A stretch of DNA of 64,000 bases from Magnolia sinica (Eukaryota > Streptophyta > Magnoliopsida > Magnoliales > Magnoliaceae): the NCBI RefSeq assembly GCF_029962835.1, contig NC_080588.1, forward strand, positions 49,893,001-49,957,000. The letters run 5' to 3'. The position numbers and the translations under genes were made by a program. Shown here one piece after another: positions 35,414-45,712 of this stretch; position 1 is the first letter of the stretch; every line of letters begins with the position of its first letter. Below the pieces are notes generated by a model, which was given only the letters and a program-made list of their open reading frames with translations, was not told the origin of the DNA and did not search any database.

Positions 35414-37787
35414 AAAATATAATATAATATATTATATATGTGTTAAACGGTTGTGTAAATGATCATAGCATTGTTGCAATGACGTGCGACGTGGAACCAC
35501 AACACTCGGTCAAAGCCAAAAAATAATTTTGAAAAAATCAAAATTGATCATGTACACAAGCCCGAGCCCGGCACGGCATGACACGATGCGGCGAGCGGGC
35601 GGGCGTGTGTAGTGTTTGGCATACCATTCCCAAGAGCTAATACAAAAGTTATTCACAGGAAATTATATATAAAGGGGAAAAAAAAACTTCATCTAGTTCC
35701 AATGTGAGACTATTCCCACAAGCATTTATCTAAAGAGTCTAAAAGACACCTCTCTCTCTTTTATTTTTCAAAAAGGATAAAACCAAACCAACAATCCCCC
35801 ACTAATTTTTTTTTAAAGAAAAGATATTTGATCATCATATCTAATGTGCGTAAACAAAGGTGCCACATAGACTTGAAACTTTGCATAGTGAGAAGCAATC
35901 CCTTACCATAAACTTAGTGAACAATGCTTTACAAAACTAAGCTATTGAACGATAAGATCAGTGCTTTACACACATGCAAGATCACCACTTCTTTGGTGTA
36001 TATGAACATTATGCACTTTAAGGCCATGTGCTAATTCCCAATTTCATAAGTGCTCTAGAAAACTAGCCAAATTCTATAGAAGGCAACCACACCTTCACAC
36101 TCACATAGGTAAGTCTATCAAGAACGCACTCGTGGCCATATGTCCCATCCATAAAGACTATAGAGCTCATTAAGAGGTTTAACCTCATCCTCCAATATGT
36201 CACGAGTAGCACTGATTCAACATCAAAATGGGACAAGAAACCCAGATTTCTAAACCTATTGCCTCCTAGAACTACTATGTAACTCGTTTGTCCCATTAAA
36301 CCTATTTTATGAGATCTCCAATCATTCAGGTTAGGTTACTACCATCACAGGTAGTTCACTCAATTGGCTTAAGTCCCATTCCCTTAGAGGTACTATAGAA
36401 TTTTTTTTTCTCCCCCTTGTAAGCCCTTTAGTTAAAGGATCTGCCAGATTCTCTAACAATCTAATCTCATTTATGGAGACAACTCCTTTAAATAATTCTC
36501 TAATTCTTTTATGTTTCCTACTTATCAGCCTCCTTTTACCATTGTATTGTGCATTGTTTGCATGCTTGATAGTTGCATTACAATCACAGTTTAGTTTAAT
36601 AGTAGGAATTGGTTTACTCTAGACCAGAATATCATATAAGAGATTTCTTAACCATTCAGCTTCTTCCATAGCGGAGATTAGAGCTATAAGCTCAGCCTTC
36701 ATAGTAGAGCCAAAGATAATAGATTATTTTTTGGATATCCAAGTTACAACTCCACTTATGAGAAAGACGCAACCACTGTTTGCCTTGCAACCATCATAAA
36801 TGGAATTCCAATCAGCACCAAAATATTCTTCTAATGCTATTAGATATCTACCATAGTGCTGAGTCATTTTCAAGTATTTAAGTACTCTACGAACAATTTC
36901 ATGGTGTTCTTCACTAAGGGCCTGTTTGGATTCGCGTATAGTATTGTATTTGGGTACTGTTCATGTATACATTGGACGGTTTTCAGAATACATCCAAATC
37001 AATCAGATACTAATCAATGTTTGGATAGGAGGTATTGTTTGGCATAGTATACAATACGTTATACAGATCAATGTTTGGATAGGACGTATTATGTCTGCGT
37101 ATTGTACAATCTTAATTGGGTCGGGTGGCCTGTTTGACGTATGAAACTTTCTGATTTCTAGCCCAGATGATTTTCACGTTGAAATGTACCAAATGAACGG
37201 TCCCGATCTTACACTGCATAGGTACCAGATATCTTGTAATCGTACAAATTTCAAACTTTCATCCGCTGCCGAATACAGCGCAATGAATACGAAGTATTGA
37301 CGGCAACAGAACCCACTGACAATACTCTACCGTCGGTTCGAAAATTTGGCTGGAGTTTGTATTCGCACGCATGGGATTCAACTCCTATTCACTCCAATCC
37401 AAACACGGTAAACGTCAAATCATAACTTCTAATACGATACAATACATCCCAAAATGCGTATCCAAACAGGCCCTAAGATTACTAGTGAACCTACTTAGTT
37501 TACCCACAGCATAATCTCTGTATGGTCTTAAACAAGCTCCTAAGTAATGGCATGTTAAGTTTGACTCGATACTGAAGAGATAATGGATTCAAAATAAATG
37601 AAGTAGATAAGTGTATATATATTATAAAAATAATAGCTCTATAAGTATCATCATTTGTTTATATATTGATGATTTACTCATATTTGGGTCAAACATCGCC
37701 ATCATTGATCAAACTAAGGCCTTCTTATCATCCAAGTTTGAAATGAAAGGCTTAGAAATTGTTGGTTTGGCTATCTTTTTTGAAAAA

Positions 37788-37841
<54 letters not shown>

Positions 37842-40800
37842 GTCTTTTAGACTCTTTGAAAAAAGTGGAATAATCCTACATTGGAACTAGAGGGGATTTA
37901 TTTCTCTTTTATATATAGTTTCATGTGAACTAGATGGGATTTTTGACTTTTTGAAAAAGTGCTTTGTGGGTATGGTATGGCAAACACCACGCGCACATCG
38001 TGTCATGTTGGGCTCAAGCTTGGGTTTATCTACATTATTAGTTTTGATTTTTTTTCAAAATTATTTGTTTTTCTTTTTGCTTTTACTGAGTCTTGCGACT
38101 CCACGTCACGCATCACTACAACGATTTATGACCGTTTACACAATCATTTACACGCATTGGCTGCCACTTCAGCGCCATGTGTCAGTCACTTGTGCTTTGA
38201 GATTTCTATATTTTCTTTGCTGAAAAAACCAATTTGATAGAAAAAGAAACAAAATGCAGTCGCAGTCTCTCTGTTTTCTTAGTACGCAGAAGAAATTTCA
38301 TAATCCTCTATTATTTTCAGTCTTTAACTTTTGATTTTCAAGCATTATATAATTATCATAAACTGAGCATTAACCGTTGTAGTGGTAGAGCTAGCCATTT
38401 TCATCGATCAGGGTTTGTATCCCAAAAGCGGTAGCAGCAGATCATCTGAACCATTCATCTGTTTCAAGATATAGGCGCGAATCGTATTCAAGAAAGTGAC
38501 TTGGTTATGCGCCTGCATTGACTATGTCTTTCTCTTTTCTCTTATTTTCCTTCACTGGATCAGGTGCACTTGTTCTTGCTTATTTAATTATTTTCAATTT
38601 AATTAATTATTATCTTTCATATTTTCTACTCATATTGTGCAAATCAATTTCTTGTTTATAATTGTTATCGGCCATTGGAAAAACAATTTGAAGATGATTC
38701 TTATTTTCAATGATCAGTAATATTTGTTCAAATCCATTTTTTATTTAGATCTATTTCGTAATTAATATTGTTCAGATCTATTTCTTATTTATAATTGTTA
38801 TTGGCCACTGGAATAACATTTTGTTAGGGAACTTTTTTGGTGGATTTCAAGTGGGATTGTCAGGTAGGTATGGATTAATCAATATATAGGGCAGGATTCA
38901 GTCAGATTTTATAAGGATATGCTAGATATGGGCTAGGGTTATGGTCTAAGGAAGAACGTGAAAGGGGGAAGAAAGAGAAGAAAAGGTGGGTGGGTGGGTG
39001 GGTGGGTGGGTGTGTGTGTGTGTATGTGTGTTGGGGGGGAGATTATTCTATTTTTACTTTTATTTTTTTTATAAAAGAAATAGTATTTACAATTACCTCT
39101 CGTTGTTAATTGTTGCATGCAACAAGCAAAAAACAAAATTCTACTTTTGAAAATAAGGGAATTGTAAATTAATGGCGTTCAGCTTTAAAATAAAAGGTAA
39201 GAAAAAAAAAAAAAAAAGAACCAAACCATCTATCATCATACATAGAAGAAGATAGACTAAACGATAACAAAAAATAAAATTTCCATTTAGATACCTAGGA
39301 TTCCTATCATACACAAGACTAAGAACTGAACTCATATTGAGATGTGTTTTCTTCTTTCCAGCTCTACCAATTCTTTTATTAGATTTTTTTTTTTTTTTTT
39401 ATCTACAACTTCTATTAAGAAATTACTTATCGAACGCACAATCTATGTACATGGCTCCAATCAGAAGAATCATAAGACTCTCAACTTTTAACATTCTTCT
39501 TAAGTAAAAGGTGGTAATTGACAAATCCTATCCTACCAAACATCAACCCACCTCTGCAGGAATTGGAAACTCAATGTGGATGGCTCTTTTTGGGGGCATT
39601 TGGGGCTTCTGGATACTGGGGCTTTTAGAGGATGAGAGGGCACTATTTACCTACACACATCTACTTTCTGGTTTTTGTCGTGCCGACACTTTAGGATGCT
39701 TGTACACTCCTAGACACAACACAAAACTTCAAAATCTATATGAACAAAGTGTCCTAGTAATGTTGGGGAAAAGAGCCACATGTGGGACTCTAAGCAGAGG
39801 TGTCTGGGCATATTCTTCATATAAAGAATGTTAGTGTATTGTGTATGTGGTTAGTGGCCCTTTTAGTGTAAGTGCATGTGCACACTTTCCTCCTCCCGTG
39901 GTGTACTATATACTCTATTATAATAAAATATTGTATGTTAGGGCAAGCAAGCTTAACACAACATCTTTCCCAAACTCTCCTCCTCCTTCTCTCTCAACCT
40001 TCTCCTCTTTCTTCACATTATTATCATCATACCATTCTCTACTTGGTATCAGAGAATAAATCCAAGCATTCCGCATCCAACAGATTGAGAGGCGACACGT
40101 TACCTTGTTGACGTCAGCGTTGTACGGACACATGGACTCCATTTGAGTTAAAAGTTTAAGGGTTTGATAGATCTTGATTTTAGAATATTTGTCATGATTT
40201 AAATAAATAAATAAATAATTGGACCTCCTTTCATGATTTTTTGGGCGAAATAGAGAAATTCAAAAATTGGGCCCATCTTCCGTTTTTCTTCGATCTACCT
40301 CAAATCGGTAAGCTTTTCTTTGGTTTCTTTACTCAAGATGGAACGAAATCTTCCTCACAAGCTACTCATTGAGGATTTTTTACCTAAGATCCATATTTGA
40401 AAGGGTTTTAACCTCAAACCGACGTGTGGCTGGGCCGTTTTTCACTCGGTTGGGTCGTTTTTTTACTGAGTTTTATATTATTTTGGATGATTGCTATTTG
40501 TTTGAGGTTTATCTCTTATTATCTTGAATGATTAAGTGAGATAGAGTTGTTTGAATCAATCCTTTTTTGGCATAGAGTCTCTCTTGGCATAAGTTTCTCT
40601 CTTGGACTCTCCTATGGCTGACAAAGGGCCCTCATCTCTTGGCATAGGGTCTCTTGAATCCAACCCCTTGCAAATTACCTCCACTAAGTTGAACGGTGAC
40701 AAGTATCTTCAATGGGCACAATCTGTAAAAGTGTTCTTAGGAACCCGTGAGAAGTTGTCATATATTTTGGATGATCCCTCAAGCTCTACAGATGTTACCT

Positions 40801-41996
40801 ACAAATCTTGGACAAAGGAGAATTATCAAGTTATCACATGGTTGTTGAATAGTATGGATTCCTCGATTAGCCACTCAGTGATGTTTTTATCCTCAGCTAA
40901 AAGTATTTAGGATACACTTCATGATATGTTCTCGGCATCTTAGAATTTTTCACGAGTATTCCAGCTTATTTAAGAAATTGGTCGGTTCCAACAAAACTCA
41001 AAATCATTAAAAGATTATTATTCGACGCTTTTGGGTATGTAGGATGAGTTGGATATGTATCAGGCTCTTCCTTCCAAATATAAGGGATGATACTCGTATC
41101 ATACAGTTCCTACCTGAGTTGAATTCCAATTATCTTCATATTCGAGATCAGGTTGTTATGCAGGATCCTCTTCCCCCATTAACGACAGTCTACGCCATAT
41201 GTCAGCGTGCTACTGTCTCTACTCTTCCTTCTCATTCATTTGTGTCACCCGAGCGTTTGACACATCTTGTTGGCGATCAGTCCTCTCTTGGCCTTCGGGT
41301 ACCATCCTTGAGTTCAGGCCGCATTCACATGTGCCAACCTATAGCTTCAAGCACCATGCATGTACCACATGTGCCACCATATATTTTCAAGCACCACGCA
41401 TGCACCAATGTGCCACATTTCAATATGCATATGCAACACATGTGACAAGTAATCCTTATCCCAAGTGCTTGACAAAAAACATCAAAATAGTTGATACATA
41501 ACAGGCTAATCCTAGACAACCTGGTCCAGGTAAGCATAACCTAGATAGCTTGTTGGGACCAAACTTTAGCTGCAACAAACAAACCCTCAAAGTTTGGGTC
41601 AACATTTTTAGTATACAAGTGGGAGGCATGCTGATTTTGGAAGGGGAATCTTCTTCCGTGATAGCACAAGCCTCAGGGAAATGAGATCCACCATGTAAAT
41701 TAGCTTTTATACTAAATGCTTTAGAATTATGGATCCAAACTATGAATCTCTGTTTTATCTAGGTGCTTAGGGAGGCTAATTATATTGTGGATCCTCTAGC
41801 AAAAGGAGTTCTTTTCTTTGTGTAGGGGACGTGTAATCCATTGCCTTGATGGATTGCAGTCGTTCCTTCTCATTTTTATTTTAACAACAATACATGTTAA
41901 CCATTATCTGTCCAAAAAAAAAAAAAAAAAATACACATATCAGATGTGCACAAATGTCTGGTCAGCTCATTAGCATAGTTAGCACTCTGCCTTGGG

Positions 41997-42034
<38 letters not shown>

Positions 42035-42180
42035 GTTCCGCAGTGTAGGAGTTAAATTCAGGTACAATTTCAAAGCAAATGGTCAGAATGTGGCCAAGTA
42101 AGAGGTGTGCCAAAAGAAATAGGACTAGAAAAGTTTGGACTTTATACGGGCTTTAAATAAAAAACAAGATGACAAAAGGG

Positions 42181-42262
<82 letters not shown>

Positions 42263-45224
42263 CCAAATAAATATCTTTAAATATATTCAACACGTACAAA
42301 TTTAAGTTCCTGAGTATCAAACATAATAAAATGCAACAGTATTAAATAACTCCAGCAGTTGGATTACAATGCGACATTAACAGTATTAAATAACTCCACC
42401 AGTTGGATCATAAGTTCTTGTAGACTAATAAGCTTATTCTACAAGTTATTCACAAGTAAAAATTAACAAATTCTTCACCTGTGTGAAAATCTGTTCATCT
42501 GCGTATAAGATGGTTGGATCGGCCTAATCTTTTCAAAGTCTAACTTTAATGGTGATCAACCCTTCTAAATAGGTTGGATGCCAGACACACACCACGATGG
42601 GCTCCAGCACAATATCCTTGTGGAATAAGTTTATACTCAGAGGACATGCAATGTAACCGGCCTGGGAATGGTCATATCTAGAAAAGGGGAGCTGTTGGAC
42701 ACTCCAGAAGCGTATGATGCTTGATATGTGGGCATCCCAAAATTGTGTACATGGAATGCATTCACTGAAATTGAACCGATTAAATTGTTGGAACCCATGG
42801 AAACCAACTCACATTCCCATAATCAAATTCCTTCAAAGTTCCTAGCCTCCGATCCTTGGACACTTGTTTGTTAAAATAGGACAATTAATCTTATGGTCAA
42901 ATAATCAAATAATCTTAACTTTTGGTTCCCTGATGCATCTAAAGTGGGACCATAAATTATAGTTTAATTTGAATTATTTTATTCCAAGTATGCAATTTTA
43001 AGTAATTTTTTAAGTGCATGTGTGTCATCACTCACATTTTGATAGAGTATTGAACTTTTTTTCACTTTGCGAAAGTTGTAGGCAACCATGAATCTTGTGA
43101 TTCAATGAGCCCCGAGCTGCCCCTCATGCAAAGAGGTGGAATATGTGTTAGAGATCCTTGTGTATGATACATGTGTCAGAGCTTTGGACCATTCATCAAG
43201 AAGGGTAAATTCTAAGAATGCCATATACCAGTAGTAAATTTGGTCCGCCAATCAGAAAGTTCAAGGTTCTACGAAAAGAAATAGGTGGTTAGAAAGAAAA
43301 GTCAAATCCTAAACACACAACTTACATCTGTGGCTCCTTTGATGAGTCTAACGTCCAGATTTTTGGTATATGGCATGTTTACATTGCTTTCTACCTGATA
43401 AATGGACCAGATCTTTGACATGTGCTTCACATGCTTGGATCTTTGACACGTATTTTGTCACCTCACATGAGGGACAGCACAGTGAATCATGATTCACCAA
43501 AACAATCTTCAAAAGAAGAGTTAATTTTACTTCTTTCATGATATATTATCTAGTGTCTCAACCCATTGGCACCAACATGCTGGGTTTCGGTGATCAGAAC
43601 CATCCATATCGTGGATTCTATGATATATGGACTACTTCGAGCAAATTACACTGAACAGATTATTATGAACAACATGATGGTTTCCAGGACCGTGACCATT
43701 TTTTGAGGTAAAAAGCTGCAGATGAATTTAGAACAACGAAAAGAAAATTTCCAACGGCTTCTATTCAAATCTAGATATCAAAGGTCATGATTACCACTTA
43801 AACATGACTATGTGTTGGTAAATTAGTTTTAGTATCAGACAGATAATGGACGGTTCAAGTCATCAGACCATCTTAGCATGTGGGCCCCATTAGTTGGTGA
43901 TACATGCTGAACGATGAGTTGCGACATACTCAAGGAACAAAACTTTACAAAAAGAGACCCGTTTTCTCTTCTTCCTCGCAAGGAGAGTTACACAATCACA
44001 GTTGAAATATCAACCTTGGACACTTGTCTCAGAAAGGAGAAGTGGGTTACAGCGTTACACGATATTAACATTTTTCTCTGGTTTAAATCTTGTGTTTATT
44101 CACGTTTTTATCATACCTACCAAAATTCATGTTTTTCCCTATATTTTGAAAATACACCATTTTATACAGTCTTGTGTATAAGTTTCAACACATATTTTTG
44201 AAAAAATATATTGTGTAAAATGGCGGAATACTAAATATGCTCATGAGCTGGCGCACCTACCATGAAATTGCTACACGAAAATCTTCACAATGGTTAGATG
44301 ATCCTAGCCGCTAACAGGTGGATCTATGCCCATTGAAAGTCGATTGTTTGGTTGAACTATTTTCCAACTGCCCATTTGCAATCCTCAAAAACCTTTCCAC
44401 CAAAGTTAAAAATCACCCAAAAGGTGTGATTCTTTGAAGTATGCCCATACCCCAACAGACCAACGGCACAAATCTCTTAAATGTGCCTACCTGTACAGAG
44501 AGTGCTTGACAACTCAAAGCAGATCCTTTCTCCAATACAAAAGCACATAGACCATCCAGATCTATACTCTGCTCCTACCATTCTAAAACCAAAACCCATT
44601 TTGCAAAACACAAAACAACCACATATAAACAATTGAAAGAGATGAACACCAACTGCTCGTAAAAATGCCTAAATGAAAATAAAAAAGGACAAGACAGATA
44701 AAGCACACACCAGCTTTCACAGAGGCATCGGCCTGGGCGACATTCCGAGCCATGGCAGCGAGCAGCGCGATCCCGTGCTCGGCAGCAGCGACAGTATTAG
44801 CAGTAGGGGCATTAACGACAAGGCACCCATGCTCAGTGGCGGCGGACAGATCGACGTTGTCGATACCGACGCCAGCACGGCCCACGACCTTAAGACGTCC
44901 GCCCGAGGACTCGAAGACCTCGCGGCTGACCTTGGTGCCGCTGCGGACGATGAGGGCGTCGCAGAGGGAGATCTTGGTGCAGAGCTCGTCCTGGGTGAGA
45001 TTATAGGAGCAGTCAACGTTGGCAAAGCCCTTGAGGAGCTCGAGGCCAGCCTGACCCAGTTTCTCTGCGACGAGGACCGTTGGTTTGGCGTCCATGGCCA
45101 GGACGACGAAGGTCCTGGGGCGAGGACGGAAGGGGGCGGACAAGTGGCGAGATGTGAAGGGAAGGAGGGTTGGCTTCTTTAGAGAGGGGGTGGAGAGAAG
45201 GTTGGACGAAGCTGAAGCTGCCAT
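27581..45224 (-). CDS. PGDH: D-3-phosphoglycerate dehydrogenase, plastid (five exons, whole gene span)
   Basis: Oxidises 3-phosphoglycerate to 3-phosphohydroxypyruvate with NAD+, the first step of the phosphorylated serine pathway in plastids. Joining 45224-44711, 33349-32973, 32503-32393, 32260-32165 and 28252-27581 gives 589 aa, close to the Arabidopsis isoforms (about 590-600 aa). All splice sites are GT-AG. Intron 1 is phase 1 and the others phase 0. Residues 1 to about 43 are Ser/Pro/Arg-rich and look like a transit peptide. The N-terminal substrate-binding part follows. The NAD domain has GFGKVG (193-198) and HDPY with Asp216. Catalytic residues are Arg277 (NVARGG), Glu306 (EEPP) and His325 (TPHLGAST). 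An intervening domain (about 370-510) and a C-terminal ACT domain (about 516-589, [10 protein letters not shown]) give the long, possibly serine-regulated form. No disabling change is seen. The oddity is size: introns total about 15.9 kb, intron 1 alone 11.4 kb, all full of transposons. Confidence 0.96.
28598..29345. mobile_element. MITE with CAAGGTRTTCCGTATCC terminal inverted repeats
   Basis: The left end CAAGGTGTTCCGTATCCGTT and the right end (reverse complement) CAAGGTATTCCGTATCCATA match over about 17-20 bases. No coding capacity. The inside is AT-rich with GTTACGG/CCGTAAC motifs in both orientations. A fragment of the same family is at 26040-26340. Superfamily not assigned. Confidence 0.65.
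29348..30052. mobile_element. Second MITE with GATATCGGT-rich inverted ends
   Basis: The left end is TTTCAAGTATCGACGATATC. The right end, reverse complemented, is TTTGAAATATCGGTATCATG. The termini are rich in CGATAC/GTATCG steps, and the interior is AT-rich and non-coding. It directly abuts the preceding MITE. Confidence 0.5.
32165..32260 (-). CDS. PGDH: PGDH exon 4
   Basis: 32 codons (residues 335-366), [19 protein letters not shown] to PMVPAE, phase 0 at both ends. Acceptor TTTTCAG, donor GAG/GTATCG. It links the substrate domain to the intervening domain. Confidence 0.95.
32393..32503 (-). CDS. PGDH: PGDH exon 3 with catalytic Glu and His
   Basis: 37 codons (residues 298-334), [17 protein letters not shown] to [12 protein letters not shown], phase 0 at both ends. 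It carries Glu306 and His325, the catalytic pair. Acceptor AAGCAG, donor CAG/GTCTGT. Confidence 0.95.
32504..32972 (-). other. PGDH intron 2
   Basis: 469 bp, donor CAG/GTTCTT. No gene inside. Around 32690-32830 there are short pieces resembling the foldback repeat family (GTGGGGCCTACCAGATGGAT). Confidence 0.8.
32973..33349 (-). CDS. PGDH: PGDH exon 2: NAD-binding domain
   Basis: Begins with the last two bases of the Gly172 codon (acceptor ATTCCAG) and codes to Gln297. It contains the Rossmann fingerprint [16 protein letters not shown], the ISLHMPLT segment and [13 protein letters not shown] with catalytic Arg277. Donor CAG/GTTCTT. Confidence 0.96.
33555..33601. repeat. (CA)n microsatellite
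   Basis: About 23 CA units followed by an A run, in PGDH intron 1. Confidence 0.95.
34701..34743. repeat. (GA)n microsatellite
   Basis: About 21 GA units in PGDH intron 1, in DNA without genes. Confidence 0.95.
34865..35793 (-). mobile_element. Left arm of a large inverted repeat: copia LTR plus leader-like sequence
   Basis: On the minus strand, a polypurine tract AGTGGGGGAT (35794-35803) is followed by TGTTGGTTTGG, the LTR start at 35793. The sequence then continues through a TATATATA promoter-like stretch, CATCGTGTCATG and CCACGTCGCACG to a degenerate primer-site-like TGGTAGTGGAG near 35183, and on into leader-like sequence. The whole arm aligns, inverted, with 37760-38685. The (TA)n at 35351-35410 is an expansion within this arm only. 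Confidence 0.75.
35351..35410. repeat. (TA)n microsatellite
   Basis: About 30 TA units inside the left copia arm. The right arm has none at the matching place. Confidence 0.95.
35804..36914 (-). pseudogene. Copia pol relic: RNase H region and 3' untranslated part
   Basis: Minus-strand frames between about 36914 and 36370 read in order as copia RNase [55 protein letters not shown] and [12 protein letters not shown]. Stops are present. 35804-36370 is the non-coding stretch before the polypurine tract. The upstream part of this frame continues beyond the MITE at 37477-37525. Confidence 0.75.
36918..37473. mobile_element. Tourist-like (PIF/Harbinger) MITE
   Basis: 556 bp with terminal inverted repeats GGGCCTGTTTGGATTCGCGT and, reverse complemented, GGGCCTGTTTGGATACGCAT. 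Flanked by the 3-bp duplication TAA (36915-36917 and 37474-37476). Both fit Tourist/Harbinger MITEs. It cuts the copia RNase H frame between the TSN-type and EEHHEIV-type residues, so it arrived after that copy was in place. Non-coding. Confidence 0.88.
37525..37759 (+). pseudogene. Copia reverse transcriptase fragment on the plus strand
   Basis: Reads [21 protein letters not shown], then [13 protein letters not shown] (catalytic IDD box) and [13 protein letters not shown], all copia RT landmarks. It directly abuts the minus-strand RNase H relic on its left and the LTR start TGTTGGTTTGG on its right, so the pol 3' half is deleted. Confidence 0.75.
37760..38830 (+). mobile_element. Right arm of the large inverted repeat: copia LTR plus leader-like sequence
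   Basis: It starts TGTTGGTTTGGC. A (GA)n tract is at 37791-37838, then CATTGGAACTAG, TATATATAG, CATCGTGTCATG, CCACGTCACGC and a degenerate primer-site-like segment near 38375-38390. The leader-like part follows (TCTCTTATTTTCCTTCA and TTAATTAATTATTAT). Its order and wording match the reverse complement of 35793-34865. The last part (TTTATAATTGTTATTGGCCA) is duplicated at about 38655 and 38788. Confidence 0.75.
38985..39010 (+). repeat. (GGGT)n tract, potential G-quadruplex
   Basis: Six GGGT units, then (TG)n and a G7 run at 39033-39039. The G-rich strand is the template strand of PGDH, so the intron RNA would be C-rich. Confidence 0.85.
39761..40043 (+). mobile_element. Copia 5' LTR
   Basis: It starts TGTTGGGGAA after AGTAA and ends just before the primer site TGGTATCAGAG at 40044-40054 (tRNA-Met type, typical of copia). 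About 280 bp. The matching 3' LTR was not found. Confidence 0.75.
40044..40054 (+). promoter_or_regulatory. Copia primer-binding site
   Basis: TGGTATCAGAG, complementary to the 3' end of initiator tRNA-Met, right after the LTR. Confidence 0.85.
40615..41450 (+). pseudogene. Copia gag fragment
   Basis: From ATG at 40615 the frame reads copia Gag: [19 protein letters not shown] and [19 protein letters not shown], up to a TAG near 40908. After frameshifts it resumes with [19 protein letters not shown] and PLPPLTTVY (about 41123-41190). No protease, integrase, RT or RNase H follows, so this copy lost pol. Confidence 0.75.
41998..42260. repeat. (AAT)n and (TA)n microsatellites
   Basis: (AAT)n at 41998-42033 and about 39 TA units at 42183-42260, in PGDH intron 1. 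Confidence 0.93.
44711..45224 (-). CDS. PGDH: PGDH exon 1: transit peptide and N-terminal substrate domain
   Basis: 171 codons plus the first base of the Gly172 codon. The start is the first ATG after a GA/CT-rich leader. [18 protein letters not shown] to about residue 43 looks like a plastid transit peptide: Ser/Thr-rich, basic, few acids. [14 protein letters not shown] opens the mature enzyme. [18 protein letters not shown] and [13 protein letters not shown] are diagnostic. It is more GC-rich than the other exons, so antisense ORFs (44673-45182) appear by chance. Confidence 0.96.
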
Positions 45225-45330
45225 AGCTTCGTTTCTTTCTTCGTCTCTCTTGAGGTTTTTTCGAGTTCTCAGAGAGAGCGAGCGAGCGAGAGCGGGAGTA
45301 GGTTAGATCTGGACTACTTGGTTTATACAA
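45225..45330 (-). promoter_or_regulatory. PGDH core promoter and 5' leader
   Basis: On the minus strand TATAAA is at 45327-45322, about 100 bp before the start codon, followed by a CT-rich stretch (CGCTCGCTCGCTCTCTCTG). Transcription would begin near 45295, giving a leader of about 70 nt. Inferred from motifs only. Confidence 0.55.
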
Positions 45331-45446
45331 TGGCGCGTGGATTACGGTGATGGTTTGCCACCAGTCTTATGTTTGTATTAGGACTGTATTCCTCTTTTAC
45401 GGACGCGGATTTCCTGCAAAAGAAGTTCCTGCGCAAGGATACTGAG

Positions 45447-45712
45447 TGGGGCCCACCGAGATGTTTGTGAAAGATCAACTCCGTTCATCCTCTTTGAGAG
45501 CTCATTTTAGTACATGCGACCAAACATAATTTATATCCAAAACTTACGTGGATCACACGAGAGGAAACAGTGGGGATTCGGTGTGAATCGTTGAAACACT
45601 CCTGGGGCTGTAAAATTTTTGTCTTACGCTATTTGTTTAGTATTTTCACTTCATCTTAATAGCCTTATAAACGGTTTGGATAACATATAAACATCAAGGT
45701 GGAGCCCGAAAA
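45447..45712. mobile_element. Foldback MITE 120 bp upstream of the PGDH TATA box
   Basis: The left end is GTGGGGCCCACCGAGATGTT. The right end, reverse complemented, is CGGGCTCCACCTTGATGTTT. Pairing continues through TCCGTTCATCC versus ACCGTTTATAA. It is non-coding and belongs to the window-wide GTGGGGCCCACC family, diverged. Confidence 0.6.

Larger units (their letters stand above)
39500..41931 (+). pseudogene. LINE relic (RNase H end and poly(A)), interrupted by a copia fragment
   Basis: Near 39555 a plus frame reads WKLNVDGS, the start of the RNase H-like domain of plant LINEs. Near 41770-41810, [14 protein letters not shown] reads like its end, followed by 3' sequence and an A18 tail at 41914-41931. 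The piece between (39761 to about 41540) is a copia insertion. The frame has stops. Confidence 0.6.
33350..44710 (-). other. PGDH intron 1 (11.4 kb), packed with retroelements
   Basis: Donor GCTG/GTGTGTGC, acceptor GGTGATTCCAG, phase 1. Contents, by plus coordinates: (CA)n 33555-33601; A-rich tracts; (GA)n 34701-34743; inverted copia arms 34865-35793 and 37760-38685; (TA)n 35351-35410; copia RNase H relic with a MITE; a G-rich tract near 39000; LINE relic with a copia gag insertion 39500-41931; (AAT)n and (TA)n at 42.0-42.26 kb. 42280-44580 has no recognisable element apart from a 42-bp duplication at about 42328-42410. Confidence 0.9.

Noticed and set aside
44673..45182. 169-codon plus-strand ORF over PGDH exon 1
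   Set aside because: Shadow frame opened by the GC-rich third positions of PGDH exon 1.
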